Below are positions 1-12,516 of a stretch of 64,000 nucleotides of DNA, piece by piece. Source of the DNA: Panicum virgatum (taxonomy: Eukaryota; Streptophyta; Magnoliopsida; Poales; Poaceae); the NCBI RefSeq assembly GCF_016808335.1, contig NC_053150.1, positions 47,829,607-47,893,606 on the forward strand, read 5' to 3'. The position numbers and the translations under genes were made by a program. Position 1 is the stretch's first letter. Each line of letters begins with the position of its first letter. A model generated the notes under the pieces. The model made no database searches and was not told where the DNA came from. It saw only the letters and a list, made by a program, of their open reading frames with translations.

Positions 1-1634
1 GTCGACCCCAACCCCACGCGCCGTGGCGGATTTTCGCTGTAAAAAGACCCGGTTTTTATCGCAGGATCGCGGAAGCGGACGCTGCTCGCCTTTCGCCTGC
101 TTTCTTCTTTCTCCTGTGCCGGCCACCTGGCCCTTTCTTGGACGCGTCCAAGGCGCCCCAGGCCCCAGCTCGTCGTCCTCTTGGCTGCCTCCTTTACCTG
201 GCGCCATGGACAGGCTCTCGTCTTTACCCCGGCCGGTGGCTGGTTGGTTTTCGCGCGCATCTCGCCCGTCCACGTCCCATCGGCGTCGGCTCTGCTGGCC
301 CCAAGCATCCCCATCCGTCCCTGTCACGCTGATCGGCTGAGCCCAATCATTCCTCACCTGCTGTTCGTCATCCCCATTTTATTTTCCGCCCCCGATCGCT
401 GAGAATGACGCCGGTTTCCTGATTGATTCTCCCCGTCTAAAAAAAACCATGTCAACTGCACCGCGCACTTTCAGCACACCAAATCGCAGCGCATCGGTAG
501 CGAAGTGGATAAGCTGGAGCGGCAGGCGGACGGAGCTAGACGACCGGCGATCGACGGCACGGTGGTTGCGCGGTGGTTGCGGCGGCTCCCTTTACCCCCC
601 CCCCCCCCCCCCCCCCTCCCTCCCTCCCATGGACGACGGCCAACAAGAAAGAAACGGGGGAAGGTGTGTCGCGGTGCGACCTAATCCCCATCAGTTCTGA
701 CCCGGCGGCCATCACCTAATGTCTCGTCTTCTGCAAAACGAGAACGAAAGAGACGCGCCATTACTGAGATCCGGTAGGGGTCGCCGTCGCCGGCCGGGCC
801 CCCTAGCGGTTCAGCCCGGCGCGCACCGGGACTAACCCCCACATCATCGTCATCATCATCATCGCCGCTGTGTTGAGCTTGGAGCCGTTGGCAAGCTCAC
901 CTCCCTCTCCCTGTTCGATCTATTAATGGAGGGATCAGCATTTAGCAGGGAGACATCGTGATGATTGAGGGTACCTCCGTTCCTCTTTTCTTTCGTTTTG
1001 CCTCCTTTTAACCTTGGCTACTTTCCTCCTTTCTTTATTCTTTCCATCTTTTTTTTTTTGCCCTGACTGTATCTTCCTGCAGGTTTCATCCGCTTTCTTT
1101 AACTCTGTGGCATCCTTTGGCTTTGCCCTTGCGTGTGGGCCACCTCGGCTCCTCTGCAGCTAGCTCCAAGCTCCTACTAATCCTATCCTCCACAAATACC
1201 AGCTCCTAATCCTCCTCCTAGCCACTGTTAGTTGTCAGCCTGTGTAGTAGGCTAGTAGCTGTGCTGGCGTTAGGACCTCTCTTGTTCATCGTTTTTGTTG
1301 TGCTCAGTTGCTCTTCTTGTCCTTTTGCACCTCACCTCTCGTTCCTTTGCATGGCAAGGGATATAAGCTCTGTATGGTTGAGTGAGTGAAGTTTACCAAG
1401 CTAAATCATCATCGCCCTCCTGTTCTTCTGTTCTCCTCATCAGTGTCAGGACACCTCATGGTACACAGCAAGAACTCATGATAAGCGAGTTCAGCCGGCT
1501 CATCAGTGTGAGGGTTGGCCTGAGCTTTGTCCTTCCCTGAAGCTTGCCATGGACAAGAGTGTTGCTTGCAGTAGTACATGCTCATCTTGATAGTTTTTGT
1601 AGGTTCTTGGTGGCTGAAGCCTAGCCCAGCAGCC
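1..1634 (+). promoter_or_regulatory. Promoter and 5' leader region of the DUF547 gene
   Basis: No convincing coding exon lies here. The stretch contains a run of 22 C at 595-616 followed by CT-rich sequence, a short CATCAT repeat near 842-866, and pyrimidine-rich leader-like sequence around 900-1200. A probable 3' splice site (ttgtag then gttc) lies about 35 bases before the chosen ATG at 1635, so the leader probably contains an intron. The in-frame ATG at 1578 would lie inside that intron. No transcription start can be fixed from sequence alone. Confidence 0.45.
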
Positions 1635-4600
1635 ATGGAGGACCAAGGACTAGAGGCCCTAAAGGAAGGAGGACTCTGTGCAGAAACACCATCTTCTTAT
1701 CAGCAACACCGACACTCAAGAAGGTTAGCATGCAGTAGTTTGTTTTCAGCATGGTGTGCATAGGTTCATCTAGCAGTGTGACATATATTCCTTTTCTTTT
1801 TTGAGCAAACAAAAACTGAGCATATGTTCTATTTTATCGATAGTACCGTTTCATTCTTATTTGGTTGCATTAGCAGAATTTTCTGCACAATCCTATTTGA
1901 AGTATTTGTGTGTTACTGTGCTATGCATCTGTCTTCCGCAGCTCACTTTAATAGATTCTCAGGTGATATGTACTGCAAGTAATGTTGAACTTGAACAGGA
2001 ACAGCATTATAGACAGTTGTACTTGAAAAATCATTTTCCAGCACCGCATCTTTATGTTATTATGTTCCTTGTCTCCTTGACTGAAAAAAGATACATCTTT
2101 GACTACGAAAATTTTCAGTTCGCTGCGTCCTGAGCTGCCAAGCTTTCAGTTACACCTCAAGTGTCTGATTAAGTTTATTTCTAACGTTGATCAATTTTTT
2201 GCATTTTTCAGTGCTATAAGCACATATGCAAGTGTCCCTGACATATCCCCGCGCCTCTCCGATCACATACCTGTGGGTAATCTAATTTGTTTTCCGTTTT
2301 GCTTGTACTCCTTTCCTGTTCATCGAATAATCAATGCAATTATTCTTTAGCCACTACTTGTACTTTTACTTTTACTGAATTTTGCTTGTTCCACAACATT
2401 TCCTTATTGGCAGACAACCAATCGCAATAAGATGCTCCATAAAAGATATTCGCTTAACCTCCCAGACCAATTGCCGGAGCATCGCATCATCACAACTGCA
2501 GAGAAAACTGAAAGAACTATTTCAAAGGTTAGTTCAAACCATAATAAATTGGTTGGTGATCCCAATCTCGAGGGTCTATTTGTTTCCGAAAGCTGAAGAA
2601 AAGCTGTCGAAACGCAGGTCTTCCATCCATTCTTTATGAATCACGTTCCTTTCCTTAATAACTTAGTATATCATGATGCCAACAGAATGATGCTTTGTCA
2701 TATCTAGGGAGAAGTGATTAAAGTCAATGGTCATGATTATGCTCCTTTTTTCTTAATGATGTGTCTATGTGGTATAGTCAGGACTCAGGAACTGTGTTCC
2801 ATGTCCAAATTTTGAACTACTCGAAGTAAGAATTCTCAAAGAGAACAGTTCAGATGTACATATGTGCTGTTTACACCTTTTAATTTGATTCCTGAATTTG
2901 TTTGAATGCAGTCTGTTGCAGACTTGGCCTGGGAGATTGCAGTGCTTGAGGAGGAAGTTGTTCGCAAGGAACTGCACCTGCTGTCCTTGTACAAAGCAGC
3001 ATTTGATCAATATCTCGGCGTCTCTCCTCGTGCTTCTGCTCAGGTAAGAACCTTGCCACCTGGAATTGATCAATGATCAGGGGTTATGTTGCATACTAAG
3101 GCATCAGTTATTTATCAGGTGGAGCAAGAATCACAGCGTCAACCCAGCAGAAAAACTGCTGACGAGGGCACCCTTCGCCTGAGAAACATCAAGGAGTCTG
3201 CAGCCTATAACCTGCCAACACTCTCTGATTCTAAACGCGTAAGAACAGCTTCCCTTATATTCATCTCTTCAGTATTTACCATCGATCTACCCAAAAAAGA
3301 AACTCCGGCAAAAGATACCGCTGTTAACTCTGGTTTAGTGTCGATTCTTCCTAACTGAAAGTGTCTGACGTGGCTTTGATGTTGCTGAAGCATACGCAGG
3401 AGCTATCAAGATCATCTTCAGGGCGGTCTAGCCTTGCAAACTTCTTGAGTGCTTCTATAACTGAATATGTGCCCAAGATCTCCTGCAAACTTTCAGAGGA
3501 CATACTTAGGTGCATTTCTGCTGTCTACTGCAAACTTGCCAGCAGGCCATTGAAAGAGGCAAATTCTGAGACCTTGTCCACTCCTTCTTTATCATGTGCA
3601 TCGAGTTCCTTTTCTCTGAAGTACCCTGTCGATAGTTGGAGCCCTCGGTGCCATTACAATGCTGACACAACCTCTGAAACATACGGTTCATTTGATGGGA
3701 GTAATGGGCAATACACTGGGATGATAATTTTCCCAAGGATACATATAGATGAAGACAAATTTGAATATGCCTCCAAAATGCTGGATACAATCAGGTAAGC
3801 GACTGTGTAAAAGATTAGAATATATGAAGGGAAAAAATACTTGATTTACAGATGGTCGCTTTGTGTCCTAGAACGCTGATAAAACGTCTGGAGAAGATTG
3901 ATCCTACAAAGATGGCGCATGAAGAGCAACTCTGTTTTTGGATTAACATCCACAATGCTTTGGTTATGCATGTATGTTCAATTTTTTAGCTATTGCAAAT
4001 AATATTCACTTTTAGACTCATGATACACAACTAACATCCCTTCTGAAATATTACAGGCTTTCATGGCTTATGGGCTACAGGAAAAACGCATGAAAAGTAC
4101 TGACATGATTCTGAAGGTATAATACATCATACTTTAACAGTTAGTCAAATAAACAAACACAGTGGAATCACATATGAATTTCTGACAGTGTTGAACAATC
4201 TGTTCCAGGCTGCTTATAATGTGGGCGGACATTCAGTAAACTCCCAAATTATTCAGAACTCAATTCTTGGATGTCAATCTCACCGCCCTTCACTGGTATG
4301 GCATTCATCAATACAGCAATCAGCTATCAAGATTTAAAACAAAAGAAAACAATCGCATCATAATCACTAACATATTATGGCCATGCAATTACAGTGGGTT
4401 CGCACGCTATTTACGCCAATGAAAAAATCAGGGAGCTCCATACATCCATATGCACTTCGTCATCCAGAGCCAATTGCTCACTTTGCTCTTTCCACAGGCG
4501 CATTTTCAGATCCACCAGTAAGCACAACTTTGCTCACTATTTCTTCACCATCCCAGCCTTATGGTATTAAGTCATAGTTACTGTGATTGGCTTCTGCAGG

Positions 4601-4899
4601 TAAGGCTATACACAGCCAAAAAATTATACCACCAACTGGAGCAAGCCAGGACTGAGTTCATTCAAGCAAATGTCATGGTCAGGAAGCAGACCATCTTCCT
4701 ACCCAAAGTTCTCCACTTTTATGCAAAGGATGCTGCGCTAGATTTGCCTGACCTGATTGACATGGTATGTGAGAGCATGCCTGAACTACAGCAAAAAGAG
4801 ATCAGACAATATCTTAAGAGGCGAGTTGACAAGTGTGTTGAGTGGCTACCCTACAAATCTTCTTTCAGATATACTGTACATAGGAGTTTGGCTGAGTAG
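1635..4899 (+). CDS. DUF547 protein with MIP1-type leucine zipper
   Basis: Eleven exons join in phase: 1635-1723, 2212-2272, 2414-2527, 2912-3043, 3119-3238, 3400-3794, 3872-3971, 4057-4116, 4209-4295, 4395-4517, 4600-4899. They encode about 526 aa. Exon 4 carries the end of a coiled coil (IAVLEEEVVRKELHLLSLY), as in the leucine zipper of ternary complex factor MIP1. Exons 7-11 are the DUF547 domain (FWINIHNALVMHAF, YNVGGHSVN, LPKVLHFYAKD). Plant proteins of this architecture are widespread but their biochemical role is poorly known. Only the second half of the usual zipper is visible, so an upstream coding exon may have been missed or the protein is a short family member. The start at 1635 is preferred because the in-frame ATG at 1578 precedes a likely 3' splice site. 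The gene converges on the mTERF gene. Confidence 0.85.
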
Positions 4900-5289
4900 A
4901 AACTATTTTCCTCTATATATGTGTGCTTGTAAGTAATGAACTAAGGAAAATTGATTTGTGTGAGTGTATATAGGTGACTGTGACAAAGTTTCAGAGGAAA
5001 GTTATAGCTTAAAAGAAAACTTATTAGTGTTTACCACAGTATCACAAATTTGCGGATATCAATCGAGTATTTAGCGACAGAAGGAAAGCCCACATGACGT
5101 GCCCTCTCTTGCTCTCAAATAAAATAGATATTCTCAAGATCAACTAATCAAGAGAATAGTTGAAACTTGAATGAGAGATTTGCATTCTCAATACCAGATG
5201 TTCAAGAACAATACAACCCAAAGGTACAAATCAAAACATCAGTTGAAAAATAAAACATACTACATTGAAACTAGAGACAAGATGAGTAC
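4900..5289. other. Convergent 3' flanks of the DUF547 and mTERF genes
   Basis: This is AT-rich, noncoding sequence between two convergent genes. It presumably holds both 3' UTRs. No repeat or transposon is visible. Confidence 0.6.
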
Positions 5290-6288
5290 CTAAACTGCTG
5301 CAACCAAACCAAATTTCATGGCAAACTTCTTCTGATTACAGTCTAGCATCTCGCTGAGGCTGCAACTTGACTTATTCTGCTTGAGCACCTTGTGACGGTA
5401 CTCCAGGCTCCTCTTGAGGCCATGTCGAAAGAATTGGGGGTAATCTACCACCTCACCCATGTCCCGTCCCATTTCGTCGACCAGGAACTTTATCCTTGGC
5501 TCCAAGCAATGTTTGACGCTCTTGATGAGAACAGGAGGGTATCCAGCCACCAATGCCATAACCTGACTCTTGCTGAAACCGCAGCTCTGCAAGAACGCTA
5601 AATTGGGCCGCAGAATCTTATCCACATCTCGTGATAATATATCAGGGAAGCTCATGATCACCCTTTTGAGATCTGACCCCTGTAACCCGACCCCCGACTT
5701 GAGGAACTCGGCAGTGGGACGAAGCCGTTTGTCGACACTATACCCCATGATGTAAGGCTCCTTGGTCAGGATCTTTCCGATCATGCCTTCCTTGTCAATG
5801 CCTAAGCCGACAAGGAAGTCCACCATCTGCGAGAACTTGGCCTCGATGCTGTAGCTGATAAGGCGCGGGTTGACCATGAGCAGCTTGGCGAGCTGCTTCT
5901 CGGAGACGCCGAGCGTCTGGAAGAAGGCGAGGAGCGGGCAGAGCTTCTCCTCCACGCTGTGGAAGAGTATCTGCGGGAACTTGGCGATGGCCTGCGCCAC
6001 CTCCCCGGGCTTGGCCTGCAGCGTGGCGAGGCACTGCACCGTGGGCACGAGCTTGCCGTCCACGGGCAGGGTGAGCACCTTGGGGCACTTGGCCACCACG
6101 TGCCGCAGCCTCCGCCGCTCGATCTTGACGCTGGTGAGGAGGTAGTCCCAGACGCCCGAGGCCTCGCCGGCGTCGAGGCTGTGCAGGTTCTTGCACCTCC
6201 TCGACATGCGCGCGACGGTCTCCTCGTCGAACCCGTTCTCCCTCAGCCACTGCGCCAGGCTCTTGGAACCTCTGACACTGCTTGCCAT
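5290..6288 (-). CDS. mTERF-domain organelle protein (MTERF6/PDE191-like)
   Basis: This is an uninterrupted 332-aa frame. The first ATG is at 6288; the frame opens slightly earlier but only with GTG. The protein is a chain of roughly 30-residue mTERF helical repeats with the usual proline and leucine spacing (KCPKVLTLPVDGKL, KFPQILFHSVEEKL, NPRLISYSIEAKF, FPDILSRDVDKIL, YPPVLIKSVKHCL). Length, the short N-terminus and the tail (SEMLDCNQKKF) match the Arabidopsis MTERF6/PDE191 group, where work on the protein points to transcription termination and tRNA-Ile maturation in plastids. The family binds organellar nucleic acid. No obvious long transit peptide is encoded. A 5' exon in another frame (an open stretch up to 6424) cannot be excluded. 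Orthology is inferred from memory of the family. Confidence 0.9.
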   Translation of the reverse strand: MASSVRGSKSLAQWLRENGFDEETVARMSRRCKNLHSLDAGEASGVWDYLLTSVKIERRRLRHVVAKCPKVLTLPVDGKLVPTVQCLATLQAKPGEVAQAIAKFPQILFHSVEEKLCPLLAFFQTLGVSEKQLAKLLMVNPRLISYSIEAKFSQMVDFLVGLGIDKEGMIGKILTKEPYIMGYSVDKRLRPTAEFLKSGVGLQGSDLKRVIMSFPDILSRDVDKILRPNLAFLQSCGFSKSQVMALVAGYPPVLIKSVKHCLEPRIKFLVDEMGRDMGEVVDYPQFFRHGLKRSLEYRHKVLKQNKSSCSLSEMLDCNQKKFAMKFGLVAAV

Positions 6289-7228
6289 CGGCACCTGCCC
6301 TGTCCAACATGAGTGTTGAGAAGTCAGCGAGGCAAATCGTCGAACACGAAGCGCGCACCACCACCGCCGCCGCCAGCTTCCTCGTCAGGAGGAGAAAGAA
6401 GGTGCCATGGATTTGTGCACGCATGTCGGCAGTGTTGATTTCGAGATCGCGGCAGTAATCACCTTGTTCTTCCTTTCCCTACGGTGGATGCGGTCGCGTC
6501 ACCAAGAACGAGAGAGGAGCGGAGAGGAGAGGATAAGAGAAGATGGCGCTGCTTATCTCTCTGACAGTCTGACTGTATCAACTGGAAGCTGCAGCCATCT
6601 GGAAGGCCCAAAAGCCCATAGGCTGGAAGGACTCAATCAAGTAGGCCCATGGGCCGAATGCACTGGGAAGAACGTTTTTTGGTCGTGTATACGGTCTTTT
6701 TTTATTGAGGAAATCGTGTATACCGTATACGGTTTCATTTTTTTTAGGAAATCGTGTATATGGTATTGTGGATGTAAAGGGCTCTGTAATATACTTCTAG
6801 AAAGTTAAATATCCTACCTTCTTGCTGGGTAATTGTTAATTAAGCTTTTGTGGGGAAAAAGACTTGCACTCTGACCAATATCGTACTTACTTTGCAGCGG
6901 GTCATGAGTGAATTTTTTAATCGAATACCCGGGTCATGACTGATTCTTGAAGAATGTAAGATGGAACATCTTTTTTTTTAACGAATGGGCCTGAGATTTG
7001 TACCTATTTCACTGATAAAACAGGGAGAAGATGGAACACATCTCAACAATTATTCTTTTGCGGCTACATGATCTTGATCTTCTGTTGCCACTGACACTCC
7101 AAAAGACCAGTTCCAAAAAAAATTAGAAAATGTAATCCTAAAGTCTTTGCGCTAGGGCGACGAGTCCGAGTGACAAACTCTTCGTACATGCGACTGGGAA
7201 GTGGGAACAACGCATGCGCTAGAAAAAT
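6289..7228. other. Intergenic: mTERF promoter and downstream of reductase gene
   Basis: The first 150 bases upstream of the mTERF start are GC-rich and leader-like. Around 6690-6770 a short direct repeat occurs (aggaaatcgtgtata, twice) within T-rich sequence. The remainder is AT-rich and noncoding and leads into the 3' end of the reductase gene. Confidence 0.5.
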
Positions 7229-9765
7229 TCAGAGAGAGCTCGTGCTCGCACTCGCGCTCTCCGCCGGGAGGTGGCCGTGGCCGACGAGCGAGTCCACGGC
7301 GTCGTCGAACATCTCCTCGACGCCCTTGAACTCCCGCAGGCCCAGCGCGCGGACCTTGGCCGTGTCGTAGCCGTACGTCTGCTCGCCGTAGATGCTGGGC
7401 AGGCTCCTGGGCACGGGGTACGCCGGGAACCGCCTCGCCAGCAGGGCGGCGAGGTCGCCGCAGCCCAGCACCGCCGCGTTGCAGATGTACCGCCCCTGGG
7501 CGCCGGCGGCCTCGTAGGCCAGAATGTGGCAGCTCGCCACGTCGTCGATGTGGACGTACCCCATCCGCCCGTACGCCGTGAACTTCCCCGTCTCTCCTGC
7601 GACACGGTTTCCACTGGCATTCATCAGATGATCAGAAACTAGAATGTGTGCAGGGTGTGCTTCTTCCCGAAGCAGGAAAGCTGCTCGTGCATCCATGGCG
7701 AGTTGGCGACATTGAGTCTGATGGACCAGCATTGACGGCTTACGGAGCCTGATGAACAGTGTGATCAGATAATCTGGTTCACGCACCTTGGAATAAGCCG
7801 AGGACATCTGAAGACGTGGGGCCGAGCTCAGGAGACAGATTAGGTCCGATGACAAAGGTGGGGAGAACAGTGACAAGATCGATCTTGTGCTCCTTGGCGA
7901 ACTCCCAGGCCGCCTTCTCGGCGAGGATCTTCGCCACGGCGTACCATATCTACGGGATCACATCAGAAAGGGACCAAACACTCTTCAGAGAAAATGTTTG
8001 CACTGGCACAAGAACAGAGCGTGAATTTGGAATGGAGTGTTCTACGCTTACCTGGAGGCTCTCGCAGTACTCGATGGAGCTCCATGATGTTTCATCCAGC
8101 AGCACGTTAGGGGGAATATCTGCTTCGTCCTTGATCCTCACAGTTGAGGATGAAGATGTCAGGACAACCCTCTTGAGGGAGGGATTCTTCTTGCATGACC
8201 GTAGCACGTTCAGAGTGCCGTTTATTGCTGAATTAAGCATTACCTCCTGCAAAGTTGCATCATCATATTTATAGTTCAAGACTTATAAGGCTATAACTAG
8301 GGGGTGCAAATGGTGACACAACTAGATAGCAGTAGGTCAGCTAGCTAGTTATTTTTTGAGTAAAATGCACCAGAGGTCCACCAACTTGTAAAGGTGTGTC
8401 ATTTAGTTCCACGAACTCCAAAAATGCACTTTTAGATCCATCAATTTGTAATGTGTCACTTAGATCCATAAACTATGAAAGTGCATTTTTATGTCCATAA
8501 ACTTGTAATTTGTGTTAATCAGGTCCATAAACTATGAAAGTGTATTTTTAGGTTCATGAACTTCATCCATGAGCAATCGTGTGACTATAGCCCCTTAAAG
8601 GTCGCCCCGATATAGCTGTTCATGAATATCTTTCAACCTCTCACCGAGAACCACTCTGGGTTGATCCAAATCTAACGTCATCATAAGATTTTTCACCACA
8701 ACACCTTGCACCACCATATCCGGCCACCCACGCCACAAAGGATATAATATCCCCTACCACGGTACACATGTTGTTGAGTCCTTCTATAATCTCCTCCATC
8801 TTTCCAAAGCAATCATCCCCTACTCTCCACCCATATTACGGGGTTATATCTGGATCTAAGCTCCAGAAGTCACCAATGGTAGTCTGGAAGCCCCTTTGAA
8901 TCCCAATACATGTCAATAACCTCCAAAATAAGTTTTTCATCCCCCCTCTCCCCTCCCTATGCACTTGATTTGAAACTGAAGCTCAAATTTCACCATTCGA
9001 AACTCCAGCAATGTGTGGGAACCATGTAGATTCATGTTGGTGCGATATCAGTGCATGAAAGCTAGGTGGAGAGGTATGAACCTAGATGACACAAATTACA
9101 AATTTATGAACCTAGGAATGAACTTTCAGAGTTCGTGGACCTAAGTGATAAAAATTACAAGTTTATGGACCCAGAAATGTAATTTTGAAGTTGATGGATC
9201 TAAGTGATACCCTCCTACAAGTTGATGGACTCCTGGTGCGTTTTACTCTTTTTTTTATTCCAGTTCAATTGCTTTGAAATCTGGATTGCAATCAAACGAG
9301 TTTTGGGCCGATCCCTAGTTATAACCATGGAAGATCTTTAATTTGGAACAAGTGGTCAGAGCTAGTGTTTAACATACCTTGGAGTCAGATTTGGTGATGA
9401 TCGGAGATGCGGTGTGGAAGACACCCTCACAAGCCATCACAGCATCATCAAAGCTCCCTTCTTCCAAGAGCTCAGCTCTCACAAGCTCCAGCCTTTCCTT
9501 TGCACCTTCCAAATCCCAGAGATGTCCTACTTTCTTCTGATTCCCTATCAAGTCACCAAACAAGTGACTGCACTTTCAGTAACGGTTCATTTGACAAGTA
9601 TAATTCTATATACATTCAGATCATCAGAACAAGATGAAGCAAACCTGGATCTCTGACTGTTCCCAGAACATGGTACCCAGACTCGAGAAGCCGCTTGACA
9701 AGCCAGGAGGCAATGAAGCCAGATGCACCGGTGACGCACACTTTGCCCTTGGCCATGTTTGCCAT
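7229..9765 (-). CDS. Cinnamoyl-CoA reductase-like / DFR-family dehydrogenase
   Basis: Five minus-strand exons join in phase: 9765-9645, 9544-9378, 8246-8052, 7949-7787, 7596-7229. They give 337 aa, normal for the family. The N-terminus has the extended-SDR Rossmann motif ([13 protein letters not shown]). It is followed by R-D-P-G-N-Q-K, which fits the R(X)5K pattern linked to NADPH preference in this family. The catalytic YxxxK is in WYAVAK at the start of exon 4. Exon 5 has the family sequence [18 protein letters not shown]. The classical CCR signature NWYCYGK is replaced by QIWYAVAK, so this is a CCR-like or alcohol-dehydrogenase-like paralogue and its substrate cannot be named. All junctions fit GT-AG. 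Intron 2 is enlarged by a TIR transposon (8358-9248). Confidence 0.9.
8358..9248. mobile_element. Non-autonomous TIR element in intron 2 of the reductase gene
   Basis: The ends are inverted repeats. The left end reads gagtaaaatgcaccagaggt, and the complement of the right end reads gagtaaaacgcaccaggagt; both continue as similar sequence for about 50 bp. Inside, the motif 'ggtccataaacttgtaa' recurs in degenerate form on both halves. No transposase frame is present. The insertion lies in T-rich sequence, so the target duplication cannot be defined. A Mutator-like element is the best guess. Confidence 0.6.
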
Positions 9766-10144
9766 TCTCTGACTGCAGGTGCTACTGACATTTGATCCAA
9801 GGTCTTTATATGCTCTGAGAAGTCAGTATGGCTAGGGTGTCATCACTTTCTGGTGACTCAGCTGGGTAGGTAGAGAGTTGGCTTGGTCATGTGCTGATTC
9901 CACAACGGTTTAGGAGGTTCACAGCTTCTGCGTTCCACATTTTCTACTTCCATCCTGTACAAGATCACAGCTTAGAAAGGCACGAATTACAAACCTAGAT
10001 GCATTGCATGAACCATCTTCCTACTGATATGCTGCCTTATTAGAAAACGGTCTTACTCAGGTATTAGCAGTCAGTTTAATCTGTCTGTCGGCAACAGTAT
10101 TCAGTGATGCAAAACAAAAACTATTCCTGAACATCTTATTCCAA
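9766..10144. promoter_or_regulatory. Upstream region of the reductase gene
   Basis: This is noncoding sequence between the reductase start codon and the first Helitron unit. It should contain the reductase promoter and leader. I see no clear TATA box and no repeat. The Helitron array begins about 380 bases upstream of the ATG. Confidence 0.45.
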
Positions 10145-10724
10145 CTAGTCAAGTTGGCGCGCTACGCGCGCCTATAAAAAAAAACATTGACCTAAAATAT
10201 TAATAGAAAGATATTATTCGCTACTATGTTTGAAACATCGTATCGATGTATTGAGTTAAATCTAAAAATTACAGTAAAACGGCATAGTAGTTTAGAGTCT
10301 GAGAGCGCGCCAATCTCAAGCATTTTAGTATTGAGGTACAGACAATTTTTCCTTAGGAATTCATTTTTTTTGTGTCAGTAGGTATAGTTTGATTACTTTA
10401 GTAGGAAAAAAAAGATTAGAAATGAATGAACAATTCAAGTATATTTTGTGAGTTTACGGAGGGAAACCCAAAGTCAAAAAGTAGTAGAACTACCATGTAG
10501 GAAGTAGTTAAATATATTTTGTATTGTCAAATAATGGAAGGAAAATAATTTTTTAAGATAAAAAGACTCACTTAATAGAACCGTGGGCCCCACGTGGGTC
10601 CCGCCTGAATAGCGCGTGGGTCCCACCTGAAGAGTATGTGGGACCCGCATGAACAGTGTGTGGGTCCCACGTGGGGCCACGATTCGCGGAAACGCTCCGA
10701 TTCTTGGAGCTTTAGTATAGTATA
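10145..10724 (-). mobile_element. Helitron-like unit 1
   Basis: This 580-bp unit has its 3' hairpin plus CTAG at the low-coordinate end and an ACTAAAG-type 5' end at about 10700-10724. Its body resembles unit 4, sharing the gtagtagaactacca stretch and the -gtgggtccc- motifs near the 5' end. Confidence 0.7.
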
Positions 10725-11702
10725 CTAGGTAGGTTGGCGCGCTATGCGCGCCCAAAAGGTTTGATCTATAATAATAAAAAAAATATATTATTATATGCTA
10801 TAGTTAAAGTAATATCGTGTTGATGTATTAAATGAAGTCTGAAAGTTAAAATACATAGGTATAGTAGTTTAAAGTCTAAGAGCGCGTTAAATGTATGGAT
10901 ATATATATATATATTTGAATTTTCTTTGTTTTATGTTCGTAGGTACGGTAGGTGGATTGATTTACATTTATTATTGATTTTGGTAGGGTAAAAGAAAATA
11001 TTAGTAATTTATAGTAGATATAGTTCATGGATTGTCATACAATTATATCTTGCGAGTTTACGAAATGGAATTAAAATCCATTAAGTAGTAGGGGCTAGCA
11101 TATGTAAATGTAGTGTATGAAATATGTTTATTATTTTCGTGTAAATAAATAATTAAATATATTTTGTGGATGGATTCCAATTGAATATTATGTGGGTACG
11201 ACCTGAATAGCACACAGGATCCACATGAGTTATGTATAAATAGCACATGTATGAATTCATTTTTTGTATGTTAACAGATATAGTTGATGGATTAGCTTCC
11301 ACTAATTATTAATTTTGGTAGAAAAAATAATAAGATTAGGAATGGATGGATGATTCAATCATATTTTGTGAGTTCATAAAGTGTAAACAAAATCCAATAA
11401 ATAATAGAGGTGAATGTAGTATACAATTTTTTTTATTTTTGTGTATAAAAAATAACTAAACATTTAAACATGTGGGGGCACCTGTTTTTTATTTTTTATA
11501 ATTTTTTTATTTTTTATTATGAATTAAATTTTATTATTTTTTATTATAAACAGTACTCCGGGCCCACATGAACAGTGCTTCATTATTATTATTTATTACG
11601 AACAGTACCCCCGGGCCCCACATGAACAGTACCCCCGGCCCCACGTGGGGCCACGGCTCACGAGAGCGCGCCGATTCTTGGTGCGTTAGTATTGTTACTC
11701 AA
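10725..11702 (-). mobile_element. Helitron-like unit 2
   Basis: This 978-bp unit begins with CTAG and hairpin sequence (GGCGCGCATAGCGCGCC). Its interior (aaaggtttgatct, gttgatggattagctt) matches unit 3 rather than units 1 and 4, so two subfamilies are present. It is AT-rich inside. Confidence 0.7.
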
Positions 11703-12516
11703 CTAGGCAGGTTGGCGCGCTTTGCGCGCCTGTATCAAAAGGTTTGATCTAAAATAATAATAAAATATATTATCGTGTGCTACAGTTAAAACAATATCGT
11801 GTTGATGTATTTTAACAACGTGTTGATGTATTAGATGAAGTCTGAAAGTTACAGTACATAGGTATAGTAGTTTAAAGTCCGAGAGCACGCTAAATGTATG
11901 GATATATATTTTTTTAATAATTCTTTGTTTTATGTTAGTAGGTACGGTAGGTGGAGTGATTTACATTTATTATTGATTTTGGTAGGGTTAAAGATAAGAT
12001 TAGTAATTTATAGTAGGTATAGTTCATGGATTGTCGTACAATTATATTTTGCGAGATTACGAAGTGGAATTAAAATCCAATAAGTAGTAGGGGTAGCACA
12101 TGTAAATGTAGTGTATGAAATATATTTATTATTTTCGTGTAAATAAATAATTAAATATATTTGTGGGTGGATTCCAATTAATACGGGACCCGCGTGGGTC
12201 CTGTATAAATAGTACATGTAGGAATTCATTTTTTGTATGGTAACAGATATAGTTGATGGATTAGCTTGCACTAATTATTAATTTTGGTAGGAAAAATGAT
12301 AAGATTAGAAATGAATGGATGATTCAATTATATTTTGCGAGTTCACAAAGTGAAAACAAAATCTAATAAATAATAGAGGGTAAATGTAGTATACAAATTT
12401 TTTTATTATTTTTTGTGTATAAAAAATAACTAAACATTTAAACAGTACCCTCAGCCCCGTGGGGCCACGGCTCACGAGCACGCGCCGATTCTTGGCGCTT
12501 TAGTATAGGTACTCAA
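11703..12516 (-). mobile_element. Helitron-like unit 3
   Basis: This 814-bp unit is closely similar to unit 2 over most of its length. It differs by small deletions and a local duplication of 'gtgttgatgtatt' near 11800. It ends in GAATCGGCGCG-type 5' terminal sequence next to CTAG of unit 4. Confidence 0.7.

Noticed and set aside
1578..1634. Upstream in-frame ATG for the DUF547 gene
   Set aside because: A good 3' splice site lies between it and 1635, so it is probably intronic.
5795..6424. Longer minus-strand frame overlapping the mTERF start
   Set aside because: It is out of frame with the mTERF repeats and its translation downstream is meaningless. It was kept only as a possible source of a 5' exon.
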